A DNA stretch of 64,000 nucleotides from VXRD01 sp965232265. Its GTDB lineage: Bacteria > Latescibacterota > UBA2968. The stretch spans positions 4,216,001-4,280,000 of the forward strand of contig CBDDPH010000002.1 of NCBI GenBank assembly GCA_965232265.1. Reading direction: 5' to 3'. Position 1 is the stretch's first letter, and every line of letters begins with the position of its first letter. The notes beneath the pieces are model-generated. The model was not told the DNA's origin. It saw only the letters and a program-made list of their open reading frames with translations, and ran no database searches. Both the position numbers and the translations under genes were made by a program. Below are positions 8,858 to 17,012 of this stretch, piece by piece.

Positions 8858-10564
8858 TCACATCTGTTCTGGCGTTTTCATCCCCAGCAAAGTTAGGCCC
8901 GATGCCAGCACCGTCTTAATCGCATAGACCAGAGCAACGCGGGCAGCCGTCAAATCCGCTTGTTCAGAAATAACCTGATGGGCATTGTAAAACCGATTGG
9001 CGACCGTACACAATTCAATCATAAGCGTTGTCACGACAGAGGGTTCGTATTCGTCCGCAGCCTTTTGAATCTGCTCTGGAAATCGCGCAAGACACTTGAC
9101 CACCTCAATGGCTTCTATCTCATTTAACAACGCAAAGTCGATATCCCGCGGCGGCAAAATGCCGTCATAACGCCGCAACACAGAGCAATATCGCGCGTGG
9201 GTATATTGCAAATAGGGACCGGTTTCGCCGTTGAAATTCAGAACCTCGTCCCAATCAAACACAATATCGCGCGTGCGTTTGGAATCCAGATCCGCAAAAA
9301 TAATCGCACCAATGCCCACATCTCGGGCAATCTGATCACTATTGGGCAAATCGGGATTCTTATCGGCAATAATTTTTTGCGTCAACTCAATCGCGCGATT
9401 CAGCACATCTTCCAAAAAAACCACATTGCCCCTGCGCGTTGAGGCTCCAGTGCCATCTTTGAAACGCAGCCGCCCAAATTGCACATGCGCGCATTTTTTT
9501 CGCCAATCGTATTCCATCAATTCCAACACCTGAAACAACTGGCGAAAATACAGCGACTGCGCCACATCCACCACATAGAGCAATTTTTCAAAGCGATACG
9601 TTTCCCACCGATACGCCAGCGCGGCCAAATCGCGCGTGCCATACAATGTCGCGTCGTCGCTTCGCAATGCGATCAAAGGCGGCATATCCCATTTTTCCAA
9701 ATCCACAATGGTCGCGCCTTCACTCTCGGTCAGCAACCCCTTTGCCCGCAAGCGATCCAATGTCGCGGGCATCTTATCCTGATAAAAACTCTCGCCAGCA
9801 ATCGACTCAAACCCAATGCCCAGCATATCGTAAACGCGATCAAACTCCTTAAAACTCACATCCACGCACACCTGCCACATCCGCACGGCTTCTTCATCGC
9901 CATCTTCGAGGCGGCGAAACCAATCGCGGGCTTCTTGTTCGAGTTCGGGGTTGTCTTCAATCTCCTCGTTAATGCGAACATAGAGTTCCAGCAACTTCTG
10001 AATGGTAATATCCGCCGTCAATTCGCCCTCACCCCAGTAATTCCACGCCAGAATCAATTTCGCAAACTGCGACCCCCAATCGCCCAGGTGATTCACCCCA
10101 ACCACTTCGTAGCCCAATGCCCGATAAATATTTCGCAGGGCATTGCCAATCACCGTTGACCGCAGATGGTGAATGCCAAACGGCTTGGCAATATTGGGAT
10201 GCGAAAAATCGATCACAACCGTCTTTCCAGCACCGCGATCTCCACGCCCGTAATCCGCGCCCTGTTCGAGAACTGCCGAGAGTGTCTCCCCCACCAAATT
10301 GGTCTTCGGCACAAAAAAATTGAGATAGGGGCCTGCGGGACGCACCTCGGAAATTCGATCACCCGTCGCAATTTGTGCACATAGCTCTTCGGCAATCATA
10401 TTCGGTGCCTTGCGGAAAACTTTAGCCAGCGCAAAACACGGCAAAGCGTAATCGCCCATCTCGGCTCTCGGCGGCGTTTCGATCAGCGCCCTCACATCGC
10501 CACAAGACATCTCAGTTGCCTTTGACACCTGCAATACAATTTCTTCGACAAAAGGATTGACCAT
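8858..10564 (-). CDS. argS: Arginyl-tRNA synthetase
   Basis: Class I synthetase charging tRNA-Arg. The 568 residues hold an N-terminal additional domain, the catalytic segment SHPNIAKPFGIHHLRSTVIG, FADLDSKRTRDIVFDW with GETGPYLQYTHAR, and a C-terminal anticodon-binding DALR domain ending near residue 568. The HIGH-like site reads GIHH where many ArgRS have HVGH or HIGH, so the first His is replaced by Gly. Everything else looks intact. It sits inside the aromatic cluster between a small membrane protein gene and aroK. Confidence 0.93.
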   Translation of the reverse strand: MVNPFVEEIVLQVSKATEMSCGDVRALIETPPRAEMGDYALPCFALAKVFRKAPNMIAEELCAQIATGDRISEVRPAGPYLNFFVPKTNLVGETLSAVLEQGADYGRGDRGAGKTVVIDFSHPNIAKPFGIHHLRSTVIGNALRNIYRALGYEVVGVNHLGDWGSQFAKLILAWNYWGEGELTADITIQKLLELYVRINEEIEDNPELEQEARDWFRRLEDGDEEAVRMWQVCVDVSFKEFDRVYDMLGIGFESIAGESFYQDKMPATLDRLRAKGLLTESEGATIVDLEKWDMPPLIALRSDDATLYGTRDLAALAYRWETYRFEKLLYVVDVAQSLYFRQLFQVLELMEYDWRKKCAHVQFGRLRFKDGTGASTRRGNVVFLEDVLNRAIELTQKIIADKNPDLPNSDQIARDVGIGAIIFADLDSKRTRDIVFDWDEVLNFNGETGPYLQYTHARYCSVLRRYDGILPPRDIDFALLNEIEAIEVVKCLARFPEQIQKAADEYEPSVVTTLMIELCTVANRFYNAHQVISEQADLTAARVALVYAIKTVLASGLTLLGMKTPEQM

Positions 10565-10571
10565 AAAAAAC

Positions 10572-10686
10572 TACCTCTCCCCCGGCCCCTCTCCTACAAG
10601 GAAAGGGGGGAGTTGAACTAAGTGTTACAATCCATCAACCGATCACAGTTCCCCCTTCCTCTCAGGACGGGGTTAGGGAGTAGGTA
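10572..10686. repeat. C/G-rich imperfect palindromic intergenic repeat
   Basis: The spacer between argS and the DUF5673-like gene is made of two related C-rich arms (around 10573-10611 and 10650-10680) holding variants of CCCCTTTCC and GGGCCGGGGGAGAGG. A single shortened copy of the same type lies at 15883-15920. No coding potential seen. Confidence 0.5.
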
Positions 10687-10691
10687 CCTCC

Positions 10692-11156
10692 CTATTTCAA
10701 AATATCCAAATCCAAAATTTTCTGTACATCGGACTTCACCTGCGCGGGCACGCGAAACCGATAGCTCTTTCGTTGCGAAATGAGTTCCAAATCCCGCTCT
10801 GTGCGCCACACATATCTCGAAAATCGCTGCCAGGGCATGTAGCGCATGCCCATCAGCAATCCGCGCGTGCTCATGGTCACGCGAATGGTAGCATACGCGA
10901 TATAAAAAAATTCGAGAGAAAGCAAAAAACCGAACAATTGCGGCACAAATCCCACGCCATCTGAGATCGCAGCCCCTCGAAACAGCACAATACCCCCCGT
11001 CACAATCAAAAGCACATCCCATCGCTTCTGCAAAAAAACCACCACAGGTGCCTGTGCATTGGACACATGACGCCGCAATCGCCAATAAGCCACAATAGAC
11101 CCGCCCAATAAAACGGGAGCGAGAATCAACACAATTTTTATAAGTGTCAAAGACAT
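10692..11156 (-). CDS. Small inner-membrane protein, DUF5673-like
   Basis: I start this 154-residue protein at the ATG at 11156 (MSLTLIKIVLIL), six bases after the stop of ubiE/menG; the longer open frame would overlap that gene by about 90 bases. It has a first helix at residues 4-22, two further hydrophobic helices between about 45 and 95, then a soluble tail with MGMRYMPWQRFSRYVWRTE, which resembles the DUF5673 motif of small membrane proteins. The function of that family is not known. Its place between ubiE/menG and argS is probably only operonic. Confidence 0.6.
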   Translation of the reverse strand: MSLTLIKIVLILAPVLLGGSIVAYWRLRRHVSNAQAPVVVFLQKRWDVLLIVTGGIVLFRGAAISDGVGFVPQLFGFLLSLEFFYIAYATIRVTMSTRGLLMGMRYMPWQRFSRYVWRTERDLELISQRKSYRFRVPAQVKSDVQKILDLDILK

Positions 11157-11161
11157 GTCTG

Positions 11162-11938
11162 CTATTTCGACGCCAGATAAATGGTTGCAATCCCAAAACT
11201 CAACCGAACCGCCTGTATATCGACAAATCCCGCACCGGATAACCGAGCGCAAAAATCATCGCCTTCGGGAAAACGCATCACAGACTCGTACAAATAGCGG
11301 TAGGCATTCGGATCGCGGGAGACCATATATCCAATACGAGGCAAAATACGCTGAAAATAAAAATTGTAAAGGCCGCGAAACACGGGGATTCGCGGCCTTG
11401 AAAACTCCAGCACAGCCACGCGCCCACCCACCTTGAGCACGCGGCACATCTCGCTCAGGGCCGCTTCCAACTCGGCCACATTGCGAATGCCAAATCCGAT
11501 TGTCACGCCGTCAAATGTCCCCTCACCAAAAGGGAGACACTCCCCGTCGCCACACAGAAACGCGACCGGATTTGCTCGCGACGCATTTTTTTTCGCGCCC
11601 TCGCGCAACATCGGCATTGAAGGATCAACGCCGATCACCTGAATATCGCCAGCGCGCTTGCCGCATTCAAACCCCAAATCGCCCGTGCCCGTAGCCAGGT
11701 CCAAAATCCGCCACTTCGGCCCGGGTCGCAATCGGTCAATCGTCTTTTTTCGCCACAAAATATCAACGCCCAAACTCAACAGGTGGTTGAGCAAATCGTA
11801 CCTGCGGGCAATCCCGTCAAACATCTGCCGAACAAAAGCGCGCTTGGCTTCTGTTTCGAGCAACACATCGCGTGCGACACCCGCAGGGGCTTTAGGGCTA
11901 TGCCTGTGTTCACATTTCATCAACGTCGAAGCTCGCAA
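11162..11938 (-). CDS. ubiE: Demethylmenaquinone methyltransferase (UbiE/MenG)
   Basis: A 258-residue SAM-dependent methyltransferase that adds the last methyl group to menaquinone or ubiquinone. Diagnostic segments are FDGIARRYDLLNHLLSLG, the SAM motif ILDLATGTGDL, VIGVDPSMPML, and the family signature VTIGFGIRNV followed by VLEFSRP near residue 190. The N-terminal 25 residues are longer than usual, and a start at the second Met (MKCEHRH) is possible. It lies within the aromatic cluster, downstream of aroE; quinone rings derive from chorismate, which makes the placement sensible. Confidence 0.9.
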   Translation of the reverse strand: MRASTLMKCEHRHSPKAPAGVARDVLLETEAKRAFVRQMFDGIARRYDLLNHLLSLGVDILWRKKTIDRLRPGPKWRILDLATGTGDLGFECGKRAGDIQVIGVDPSMPMLREGAKKNASRANPVAFLCGDGECLPFGEGTFDGVTIGFGIRNVAELEAALSEMCRVLKVGGRVAVLEFSRPRIPVFRGLYNFYFQRILPRIGYMVSRDPNAYRYLYESVMRFPEGDDFCARLSGAGFVDIQAVRLSFGIATIYLASK

Positions 11939-11964
11939 TAATTTTGGGCGGTGGGGTCAATTCT

Positions 11965-12022
11965 TAATGAACTGGTCTGAACTGCGACCAGTTGTACACC
12001 GCTCCCTAATTCTTAATTCTTA
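11965..12022. repeat. Hairpin flanked by repeated ATTCTTAAT words
   Basis: The 74-base spacer between aroE and ubiE holds a perfect 7-bp inverted repeat, ACTGGTC...GACCAGT (11971-11992, 8-base loop), with ATTCTTAAT on its left and a doubled TAATTC on its right. No T-tract follows, so it is not a clear terminator. Purpose unknown. Confidence 0.5.
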
Positions 12023-12879
12023 ATTGAACCGACAACCACATCTTTCATCACATCGGTCGGTGGCTCAACGCCCGTCCAGATTGCAAAAGACTGCGCCCCT
12101 TGAAAGACCAGCATATCCAGCCCGCCAAAAGCCGGCGCACCAACCGATTGAAACGCCCGCATCAACTGCGTCTCCAGCGGATTGAACACCGTATCGTAGA
12201 GCACCAAATCCGGATGAACAGCACGCACATCGGCAAGGGGCGAGACACTGACCTCGGGATACATCCCCAGCGAAGTGGCATTCACAACCACGCCCGCATC
12301 GGCAAATGATCTGCGTTGTGTATCGGCATCCAGCGCACCCACATCCATTTTTGTGCCCGTTATTTTTTCCATATCTACCGCCAGATCCTCGGCGCGTTTA
12401 ACCGTGCGATTCAAAATCGTCACCCGCTGCACATCTTCTTGCGTTCCCAGCGCATACGTCACAGCGCGGGCAGCCCCACCAGCGCCGAGCACCACGCAAT
12501 GCGCGGGAAATGTCGCAATCCCCGCAATATCGCGCAATGCCGTCAAGACGCCATAGACATCCGTATTGTATCCGACCAGTTCATCGCCTTCGCGCGAAAT
12601 GGTATTGACCGCACCCACAGACAGCGCTTCTTCTGAAATGCGATCCAGGTGTTCCATCACCGCCAACTTATGCGGAATAGTCACATTTAACCCGCGAATA
12701 TTCAGCCCGCGCAACCCCTCCATCGCCTCGCCCACGCGGTCGGGCAAGACGTGAAAAGCCACATAACAATAATCCACATCTAATGCGGCGATTGCGGCAT
12801 TGTGCATATCGGGAGAAAACGAATGCGCCACCGGGTCGCCAATAACGCCCAGCACCTGACTTGTTGCGCGAATATTCAT
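12013..12879 (-). CDS. aroE: Shikimate dehydrogenase
   Basis: AroE reduces 3-dehydroshikimate to shikimate with NADPH. The 288-residue protein shows VIGDPVAHSFSPDMHNAA (shikimate-binding Ser pair), GLNVTIPHKLAV with the catalytic Lys, GYNTDVYG with the catalytic Asp region, the dinucleotide loop VLGAGGAARAV, ILNRTVKRAE, and FGGLDMLVFQGAQSF at the C-terminus. The ATG at 12879 is chosen; it overlaps the stop of the preceding 51-codon gene by one base (TGATG). A TTG one codon upstream is a less likely start. Confidence 0.93.
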   Translation of the reverse strand: MNIRATSQVLGVIGDPVAHSFSPDMHNAAIAALDVDYCYVAFHVLPDRVGEAMEGLRGLNIRGLNVTIPHKLAVMEHLDRISEEALSVGAVNTISREGDELVGYNTDVYGVLTALRDIAGIATFPAHCVVLGAGGAARAVTYALGTQEDVQRVTILNRTVKRAEDLAVDMEKITGTKMDVGALDADTQRRSFADAGVVVNATSLGMYPEVSVSPLADVRAVHPDLVLYDTVFNPLETQLMRAFQSVGAPAFGGLDMLVFQGAQSFAIWTGVEPPTDVMKDVVVGSIKN

Positions 12880-13034
12880 CAAGACCTTCGATTCCCATCC
12901 AGCAAATCATTTACAAACTCATCGGCAATATCAAAACTCTCTCTCCACGAGCAGTTGTACGTATAGCGTATAAATGCCACACCGCCCAGGATCACCAAAA
13001 TCGCAAATAACGCGAGCCTAAAAAGTATCTTCAT
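12879..13034 (-). CDS. Small single-pass membrane protein (51 aa)
   Basis: An ATG at 13034 with GAGGTG five bases upstream opens 51 codons. Residues 4-23 (FRLALFAILVILGGVAFIRY) form one transmembrane segment, followed by an acidic cytoplasmic or periplasmic tail with a Cys. The gene fits snugly between the half-size EPSP synthase gene (gap four bases) and aroE (one-base overlap), and has a good ribosome site, so it is likely translated. No family recognised. Confidence 0.6.
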   Translation of the reverse strand: MKILFRLALFAILVILGGVAFIRYTYNCSWRESFDIADEFVNDLLDGNRRS

Positions 13035-13038
13035 ATTT

Positions 13039-13689
13039 TCACCTCTTTGGTTGAACAACAGCAGATAAACAAGCAAATAAACCGGCGAAATTGCGGCACA
13101 TAAGACCCGTATTTGACACCCGAGTTTCGCCCGCGGCTGCCAATCCCGCCAGCGCAAAAGTCAATCCCGTGTGGGCATCGCCGCCAGCATCGACCTCTAT
13201 GCCCTCAAGGCGCACAGGCCCCTGCACCACCAAGCCATCGGGCATTTCACCTACCTTGGCTCCCATTTGACGCAAATTTTGAATTGTCAACGATAGGCGG
13301 TCGGTCTCTCCCCGTCGCAAACCCTCTCCATCTCGAATAACCGTTTCGCCCGCGGCCTGCGTACCCAGCACAGCGAGAAAAGGCACTTCCTGAATAAATA
13401 GATCCGTCTGCTCACCCCATATCCGCGTGCGCCGCAATTCAGATCCCTGGACTTTAACCGTACGCGTCACCTGAGACTTTGATCGCGTCACCTGAATATC
13501 CAATTGTGCATTCAACCGCCGCAACAAATCCAACGCACGGCGGGTCTTCCAATCATCGCCCACGCAGTGAAGGGTCAGATCCGACTGCGATAACATCGCT
13601 GCAACACCGAGCAAATACAGCGTGGTCTCAGCATCCCCCGGCACATCGCATTCTCCAATAAGCCCACGCGCTTCCTTTACCTCATACAT
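13039..13689 (-). CDS. Half-size EPSP synthase-like protein (C-terminal lobe only, active site degenerate)
   Basis: EPSP synthase (AroA) has about 430 residues in two lobes; this protein has 216 and matches only the second lobe. Recognisable landmarks are GECDVPGDAETTLYLL (usual VPGDFSSAAF), VKVQGSELRRTRIWG, QEVPFLAVLGTQAAGETVI (usual DELPVLA), GLRRGETDRL (usual RVKESDR), and DAGGDAHTGLTFALAGLAAAGE (usual GDHRIAMALAVAGLAA). The catalytic Asp is Gln, the conserved His-Arg pair of GDHR is missing and no Lys is seen at the end, while the glycine framework persists. The start at 13689 (MYEVKEARG) avoids overlap with tyrA, which ends at 13700. It sits where full aroA often sits, after tyrA. Likely a pseudoenzyme or regulatory remnant; a complete aroA should exist elsewhere. 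Confidence 0.7.
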   Translation of the reverse strand: MYEVKEARGLIGECDVPGDAETTLYLLGVAAMLSQSDLTLHCVGDDWKTRRALDLLRRLNAQLDIQVTRSKSQVTRTVKVQGSELRRTRIWGEQTDLFIQEVPFLAVLGTQAAGETVIRDGEGLRRGETDRLSLTIQNLRQMGAKVGEMPDGLVVQGPVRLEGIEVDAGGDAHTGLTFALAGLAAAGETRVSNTGLMCRNFAGLFACLSAVVQPKR

Positions 13690-13699
13690 ACTTACCCCT

Positions 13700-14809
13700 C
13701 TAACGCAACCGCACTTGATAACCCGCATCTCGCAAAATACCGACAGACCGCTCGGCTTCCTCCTGCTGCCCAAACCCCATCCGAATCGTCCCCCCTTCGC
13801 CTTCGCGCACCTTCAGAACTTCAATATCTTCAATATTAATTCCTTCAGCAGATAGCCGAGATGCCACATCGGCAATCACACCGGGTTTGTCTTCCACCAC
13901 CAGCAAAATTTCATGGAGCGGATGCAAAAACCCCTTGGAATCTCTGGGAATCTCCCCGCGAATGCGATTGGCATAATCAAAATCTTCCCATAACGCTTCC
14001 CGATCTACCTTATCTCGTATCGCCACAAGCGCGTCGAGATACGCATCGATCATCTCTCGAATAGGACCGGCATTCGTCTGACAAATATCTCGCCACATCG
14101 CAAACGGACTGGAGGCAATCCGCGTCAAATCGCGGAATCCTCCTGCCGCCATCTGCAGGGGCAGACCATCGGCCTCATTGAGCCTGCCCACCAATCCCAC
14201 GAGTGTGGTAGCCATCATTTGCGGCAAATGGCTCACCGTCGCAGCGACCCGATCATGCGTCTCGGCCTCCATACGCATAGAACGCGCACCAATGCATTGC
14301 ACCAGTTCTGCAAGCGCATCCACAATTTCGTCGGAAACACCGCTTGCGGGCGTAAGCACATAAAGCGCGTTTTCAAACAAAAAGGGATCGGCAGCGCCCA
14401 CGCCGCTCTTTTCCGATCCCGCCATGGGATGCCCGCCCACAAAATGCACATCTTCACGCGCCACCCGTTCTGCACATGCGACAATCGCGCCCTTGGTGCT
14501 ACCCACATCTGTAATAATACAACCCGGCGAGGCCGCTTGCACAACCGCGGGCAACTGCTCCAGAATACGCACAATGGGCGAACACAAAAATACCAGATCT
14601 GACCGTTTGACGCCATTGTCCATCGCGTCGTATTCATAGCCACGGTCAATCACACCGAGCGCACGGGCTTCTCGCAGGGTCTCCGCGCGACTAATACCAA
14701 TAATCTCGCGCCCAATACCCAGTCGCTTTAACGCCAACCCCAGCGACCCACCAATCAACCCCACACCCACAATGGCAATCGCGGCATCTGTAAACGGAGG
14801 ATCGTTCAT
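13700..14809 (-). CDS. tyrA: Prephenate dehydrogenase with C-terminal ACT domain
   Basis: This 369-residue enzyme converts prephenate to 4-hydroxyphenylpyruvate for tyrosine. The NAD loop is VGVGLIGGSLGLALK, followed by TDVGSTKGAI, the HFVGGHPMAGSEKSGVG motif, which includes the catalytic His, and a C-terminal helical dimerisation domain (AAGGFRDLTRIASSPFAMW). From about residue 297 the sequence HEILLVVEDKPGVIADVA and GINIEDIEVLK forms an ACT domain, expected to bind tyrosine or phenylalanine as feedback ligand. It is 26 bases after DAHP synthase. Confidence 0.92.
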   Translation of the reverse strand: MNDPPFTDAAIAIVGVGLIGGSLGLALKRLGIGREIIGISRAETLREARALGVIDRGYEYDAMDNGVKRSDLVFLCSPIVRILEQLPAVVQAASPGCIITDVGSTKGAIVACAERVAREDVHFVGGHPMAGSEKSGVGAADPFLFENALYVLTPASGVSDEIVDALAELVQCIGARSMRMEAETHDRVAATVSHLPQMMATTLVGLVGRLNEADGLPLQMAAGGFRDLTRIASSPFAMWRDICQTNAGPIREMIDAYLDALVAIRDKVDREALWEDFDYANRIRGEIPRDSKGFLHPLHEILLVVEDKPGVIADVASRLSAEGINIEDIEVLKVREGEGGTIRMGFGQQEEAERSVGILRDAGYQVRLR

Positions 14810-14835
14810 ACAAATAACCTACACCACATAAAATA

Positions 14836-15861
14836 CTAAACCAGACCCGCCAATTCCTTCACAAACGCTTCTGTATCTTCCCACCCCAGGCACGGATCGG
14901 TAATCGACTTCCCGAATATCCCCTCTTCGGGCTTTTGCGCGCCCTCCTCCAGATAACTCTCCACCATCAACCCGCGCACCACATCGTGAAGCAGCGCAGA
15001 ATGGCGGCGACTGCGCATCACCTCGAGACCAATGCGTGGCTGTTCGGAAAACGTCTTATCTGAATTGTTGTGATTGGTATCCACAATAATCGTCGGATTG
15101 CTCAACTCGCGTGCCAGATATTGCTCGGCAACATGCATCAAATTTTCGTAGTGATAATTGGGGATACTACGCCCATTATACGACATCCCGCGCAACACCG
15201 AATGCGTCAGCGGATTGCCCGACGTACTGACCTCCCAGCCATTGTGAAAAAACACATGCGGAATTTGCGCGGCATAAATGGCGTTGAACATCACATCCAA
15301 ATCCCCTCCCGTTGGATTTTTCATACCCGCAGGCACATCGACGCCGCTAATGGTCAGGCGATGGTTCTGATTTTCAACAGACCGCGCCCCCACGGCAATA
15401 TAACTCAGCAAATCCTCCACATAAGGCAAATTCGAAGGATAGAGCATCTCATCGGCAGCCGTCAAATGCGACTCGCGAAAAGCGCGAATCTGCATCTGCC
15501 GAATCGTCTTAATCCCAACAACCATATCGGGCATACCTTCGGGATCGGGCTGATGGGCCATGCCCTTATACCCTTCGCCAGTCGTGCGCGGTTTATTGGT
15601 ATAAATCCTCGGCACGAGCACCAATTTGTCCATCACCTGCTCTTGAAGCCGCGATAGGCGATTCACATATTCACACACCGCATCGACATTGTGCGCCGAG
15701 CACGGGCCAATAATCAACAAAAACTTATCGCTCTCGCGCTCAAAAATAGCCCGAATCTCGGCATCGCGTGCTTCTTTCTTAGCCTTCAAATTATCGGACA
15801 ATGGCAAAACATCTATGATTTCTTCTGCACTGGGAATGGGCTGAATCCGTTTGAAACTCAT
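14836..15861 (-). CDS. 3-deoxy-7-phosphoheptulonate (DAHP) synthase, type I
   Basis: The enzyme condenses phosphoenolpyruvate and erythrose 4-phosphate, the committed step of the shikimate pathway. In 341 residues it carries LLIIGPCSAHN with the metal Cys, RIYTNKPRTTGEGYKGM, VGARSVENQNHR, GMKNPTGGDLDVMFNAI, and IVDTNHNNSDK with the metal-binding His. It belongs to the AroF/G/H-like branch, with the variant KPRTTGEGYKGM where E. coli has KPRTTVGWKGL. An N-terminal extension (about 45 residues before the barrel) may be the allosteric arm. AAGGA precedes the ATG; a short C/G-rich repeat separates it from chorismate mutase. Confidence 0.92.
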   Translation of the reverse strand: MSFKRIQPIPSAEEIIDVLPLSDNLKAKKEARDAEIRAIFERESDKFLLIIGPCSAHNVDAVCEYVNRLSRLQEQVMDKLVLVPRIYTNKPRTTGEGYKGMAHQPDPEGMPDMVVGIKTIRQMQIRAFRESHLTAADEMLYPSNLPYVEDLLSYIAVGARSVENQNHRLTISGVDVPAGMKNPTGGDLDVMFNAIYAAQIPHVFFHNGWEVSTSGNPLTHSVLRGMSYNGRSIPNYHYENLMHVAEQYLARELSNPTIIVDTNHNNSDKTFSEQPRIGLEVMRSRRHSALLHDVVRGLMVESYLEEGAQKPEEGIFGKSITDPCLGWEDTEAFVKELAGLV

Positions 15862-15882
15862 AGTAAATATTTCCTTAGATTG

Positions 15883-15920
15883 TCTCCCTTTTCCTATCGG
15901 GAAAGGCGCCGGGGGGTAGG
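15883..15920. repeat. Short C/G-rich intergenic repeat
   Basis: A 38-base segment with CTCCCTTTTCC, a small loop and GGAAAGGCGCCGGGGGGTAGG lies between the chorismate mutase and DAHP synthase genes. It resembles the arms at 10572-10686 and appears to be one unit of the same family. Confidence 0.45.
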
Positions 15921-15921
15921 T

Positions 15922-16197
15922 CTATTCATCTGCGTGATCTTCCTCCAACCGCAGTGACTCATCGATAATCTGTCTAAAAATGCGTTGCGCGGCTTCGGAA
16001 CTCAAAGGACCGCCATTCAATTCGCGAATGCGGTTGAGAATCAGAGTTTCCCGGTCGGGGGCATGCAGAGGCAAATCCTCGGCCTGCTTAATTTTTCCCA
16101 CAGACAACGCACACTGGGCACGCTCATTGAGCAACTCGAGAATCTGATCATCTAAGGCATCGATTTTCTCGCGCCAGAAATCCAAATCCCTCTCCAT
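15922..16197 (-). CDS. aroQ: Chorismate mutase, AroQ class
   Basis: A 91-residue all-helical protein of the AroQ (monofunctional) type, rearranging chorismate to prephenate. The pattern WREKIDALDDQILELLNERA with downstream VGKIKQ (catalytic Lys) and DRETLILNRIRE, then AAQRIFRQIIDESLRLE, fits the three helices of the family. It is three bases after trpA and 60 bases before DAHP synthase. Together with tyrA it supplies the Tyr branch. Confidence 0.9.
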   Translation of the reverse strand: MERDLDFWREKIDALDDQILELLNERAQCALSVGKIKQAEDLPLHAPDRETLILNRIRELNGGPLSSEAAQRIFRQIIDESLRLEEDHADE

Positions 16198-16200
16198 AAC

Positions 16201-17004
16201 CTACACACCCTCTCTCAAAGGGCCTATCAAAGACCCGACAAAAGCCCCCACCTTTGCAACCAGATCGGCATCGTGTTGGTACTCGCCAACGCGACGCACA
16301 ATCGCGCTACCAACCACAACCGCATCGGCATACCGCGCAATGTCCGACACATGCTCGGGCGTTGAAATACCAAATCCAACAGCAATGGGCATATCTGTGT
16401 ACTGGCATATCGCAGACACCTTGCTTTGAATTTCATCAGCCAGAGAATCGCGCTCTCCCGTCACCCCGGTGCGCGACACATAATAGACAAAACCCCTGGT
16501 ATGTGATGCAATCAGCTTCATCCGATCATCGCGCGTCGTCGGCGTCACGAGAAAAATCGTATCCAGTCCGTGCTCATTCATCCGCGCGATGTAATCACCG
16601 CCCTCTTCCGGGGGCAAATCCAGCATCAGAACACCATCTACCCCCACATCTGCGGCGCGTTTTACAAAGCGCGCCACACCATAGCGATGAATCGGATTAT
16701 AATACGTAAACAACACAATGGGGATTTCCGTCTCAGTCCGCACATCTGCGACCATAGACAACACACCCTCGAGCGTTGCACCTGCGGCCAAAGCGCGTTG
16801 AGACGCCTCCTGAATCACGGGACCATCGGCGAGAGGATCTGAAAAGGGAACACCCAATTCCAGGACATCCACACCCTGCCGATCCAATTCCAACACCACC
16901 TGATGCGTGGTATTTAAGTCCGGATCGCCCGCCGTAATATACGCAACGAACCCGGTCCTGCCCACTTTTCTCAAGTCTTCAAATCGCCGTCCAATCCGCG
17001 TCAT
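16201..17004 (-). CDS. trpA: Tryptophan synthase alpha chain
   Basis: The alpha subunit cleaves indole-3-glycerol phosphate to indole and glyceraldehyde 3-phosphate and passes indole to TrpB. FVAYITAGDPD, LELGVPFSDPLADGPVIQ (catalytic Glu and Asp), FTYYNPI, GVLMLDLPPEE, LVTPTT, YYVSRTGVTG and IAVGFGIS are all present in order. The start at 17004 is set by AAGGAG four bases ahead of the ATG, giving 267 residues, eight bases after trpB. A longer open frame reaches into trpB and is not needed. Confidence 0.95.
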   Translation of the reverse strand: MTRIGRRFEDLRKVGRTGFVAYITAGDPDLNTTHQVVLELDRQGVDVLELGVPFSDPLADGPVIQEASQRALAAGATLEGVLSMVADVRTETEIPIVLFTYYNPIHRYGVARFVKRAADVGVDGVLMLDLPPEEGGDYIARMNEHGLDTIFLVTPTTRDDRMKLIASHTRGFVYYVSRTGVTGERDSLADEIQSKVSAICQYTDMPIAVGFGISTPEHVSDIARYADAVVVGSAIVRRVGEYQHDADLVAKVGAFVGSLIGPLREGV

Positions 17005-17012
17005 CTCGCTCC

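Noticed and set aside
11965..12022. Terminator between aroE and ubiE
   Set aside because: The 7-bp stem has no T-tract on either strand and the genes are likely co-transcribed.
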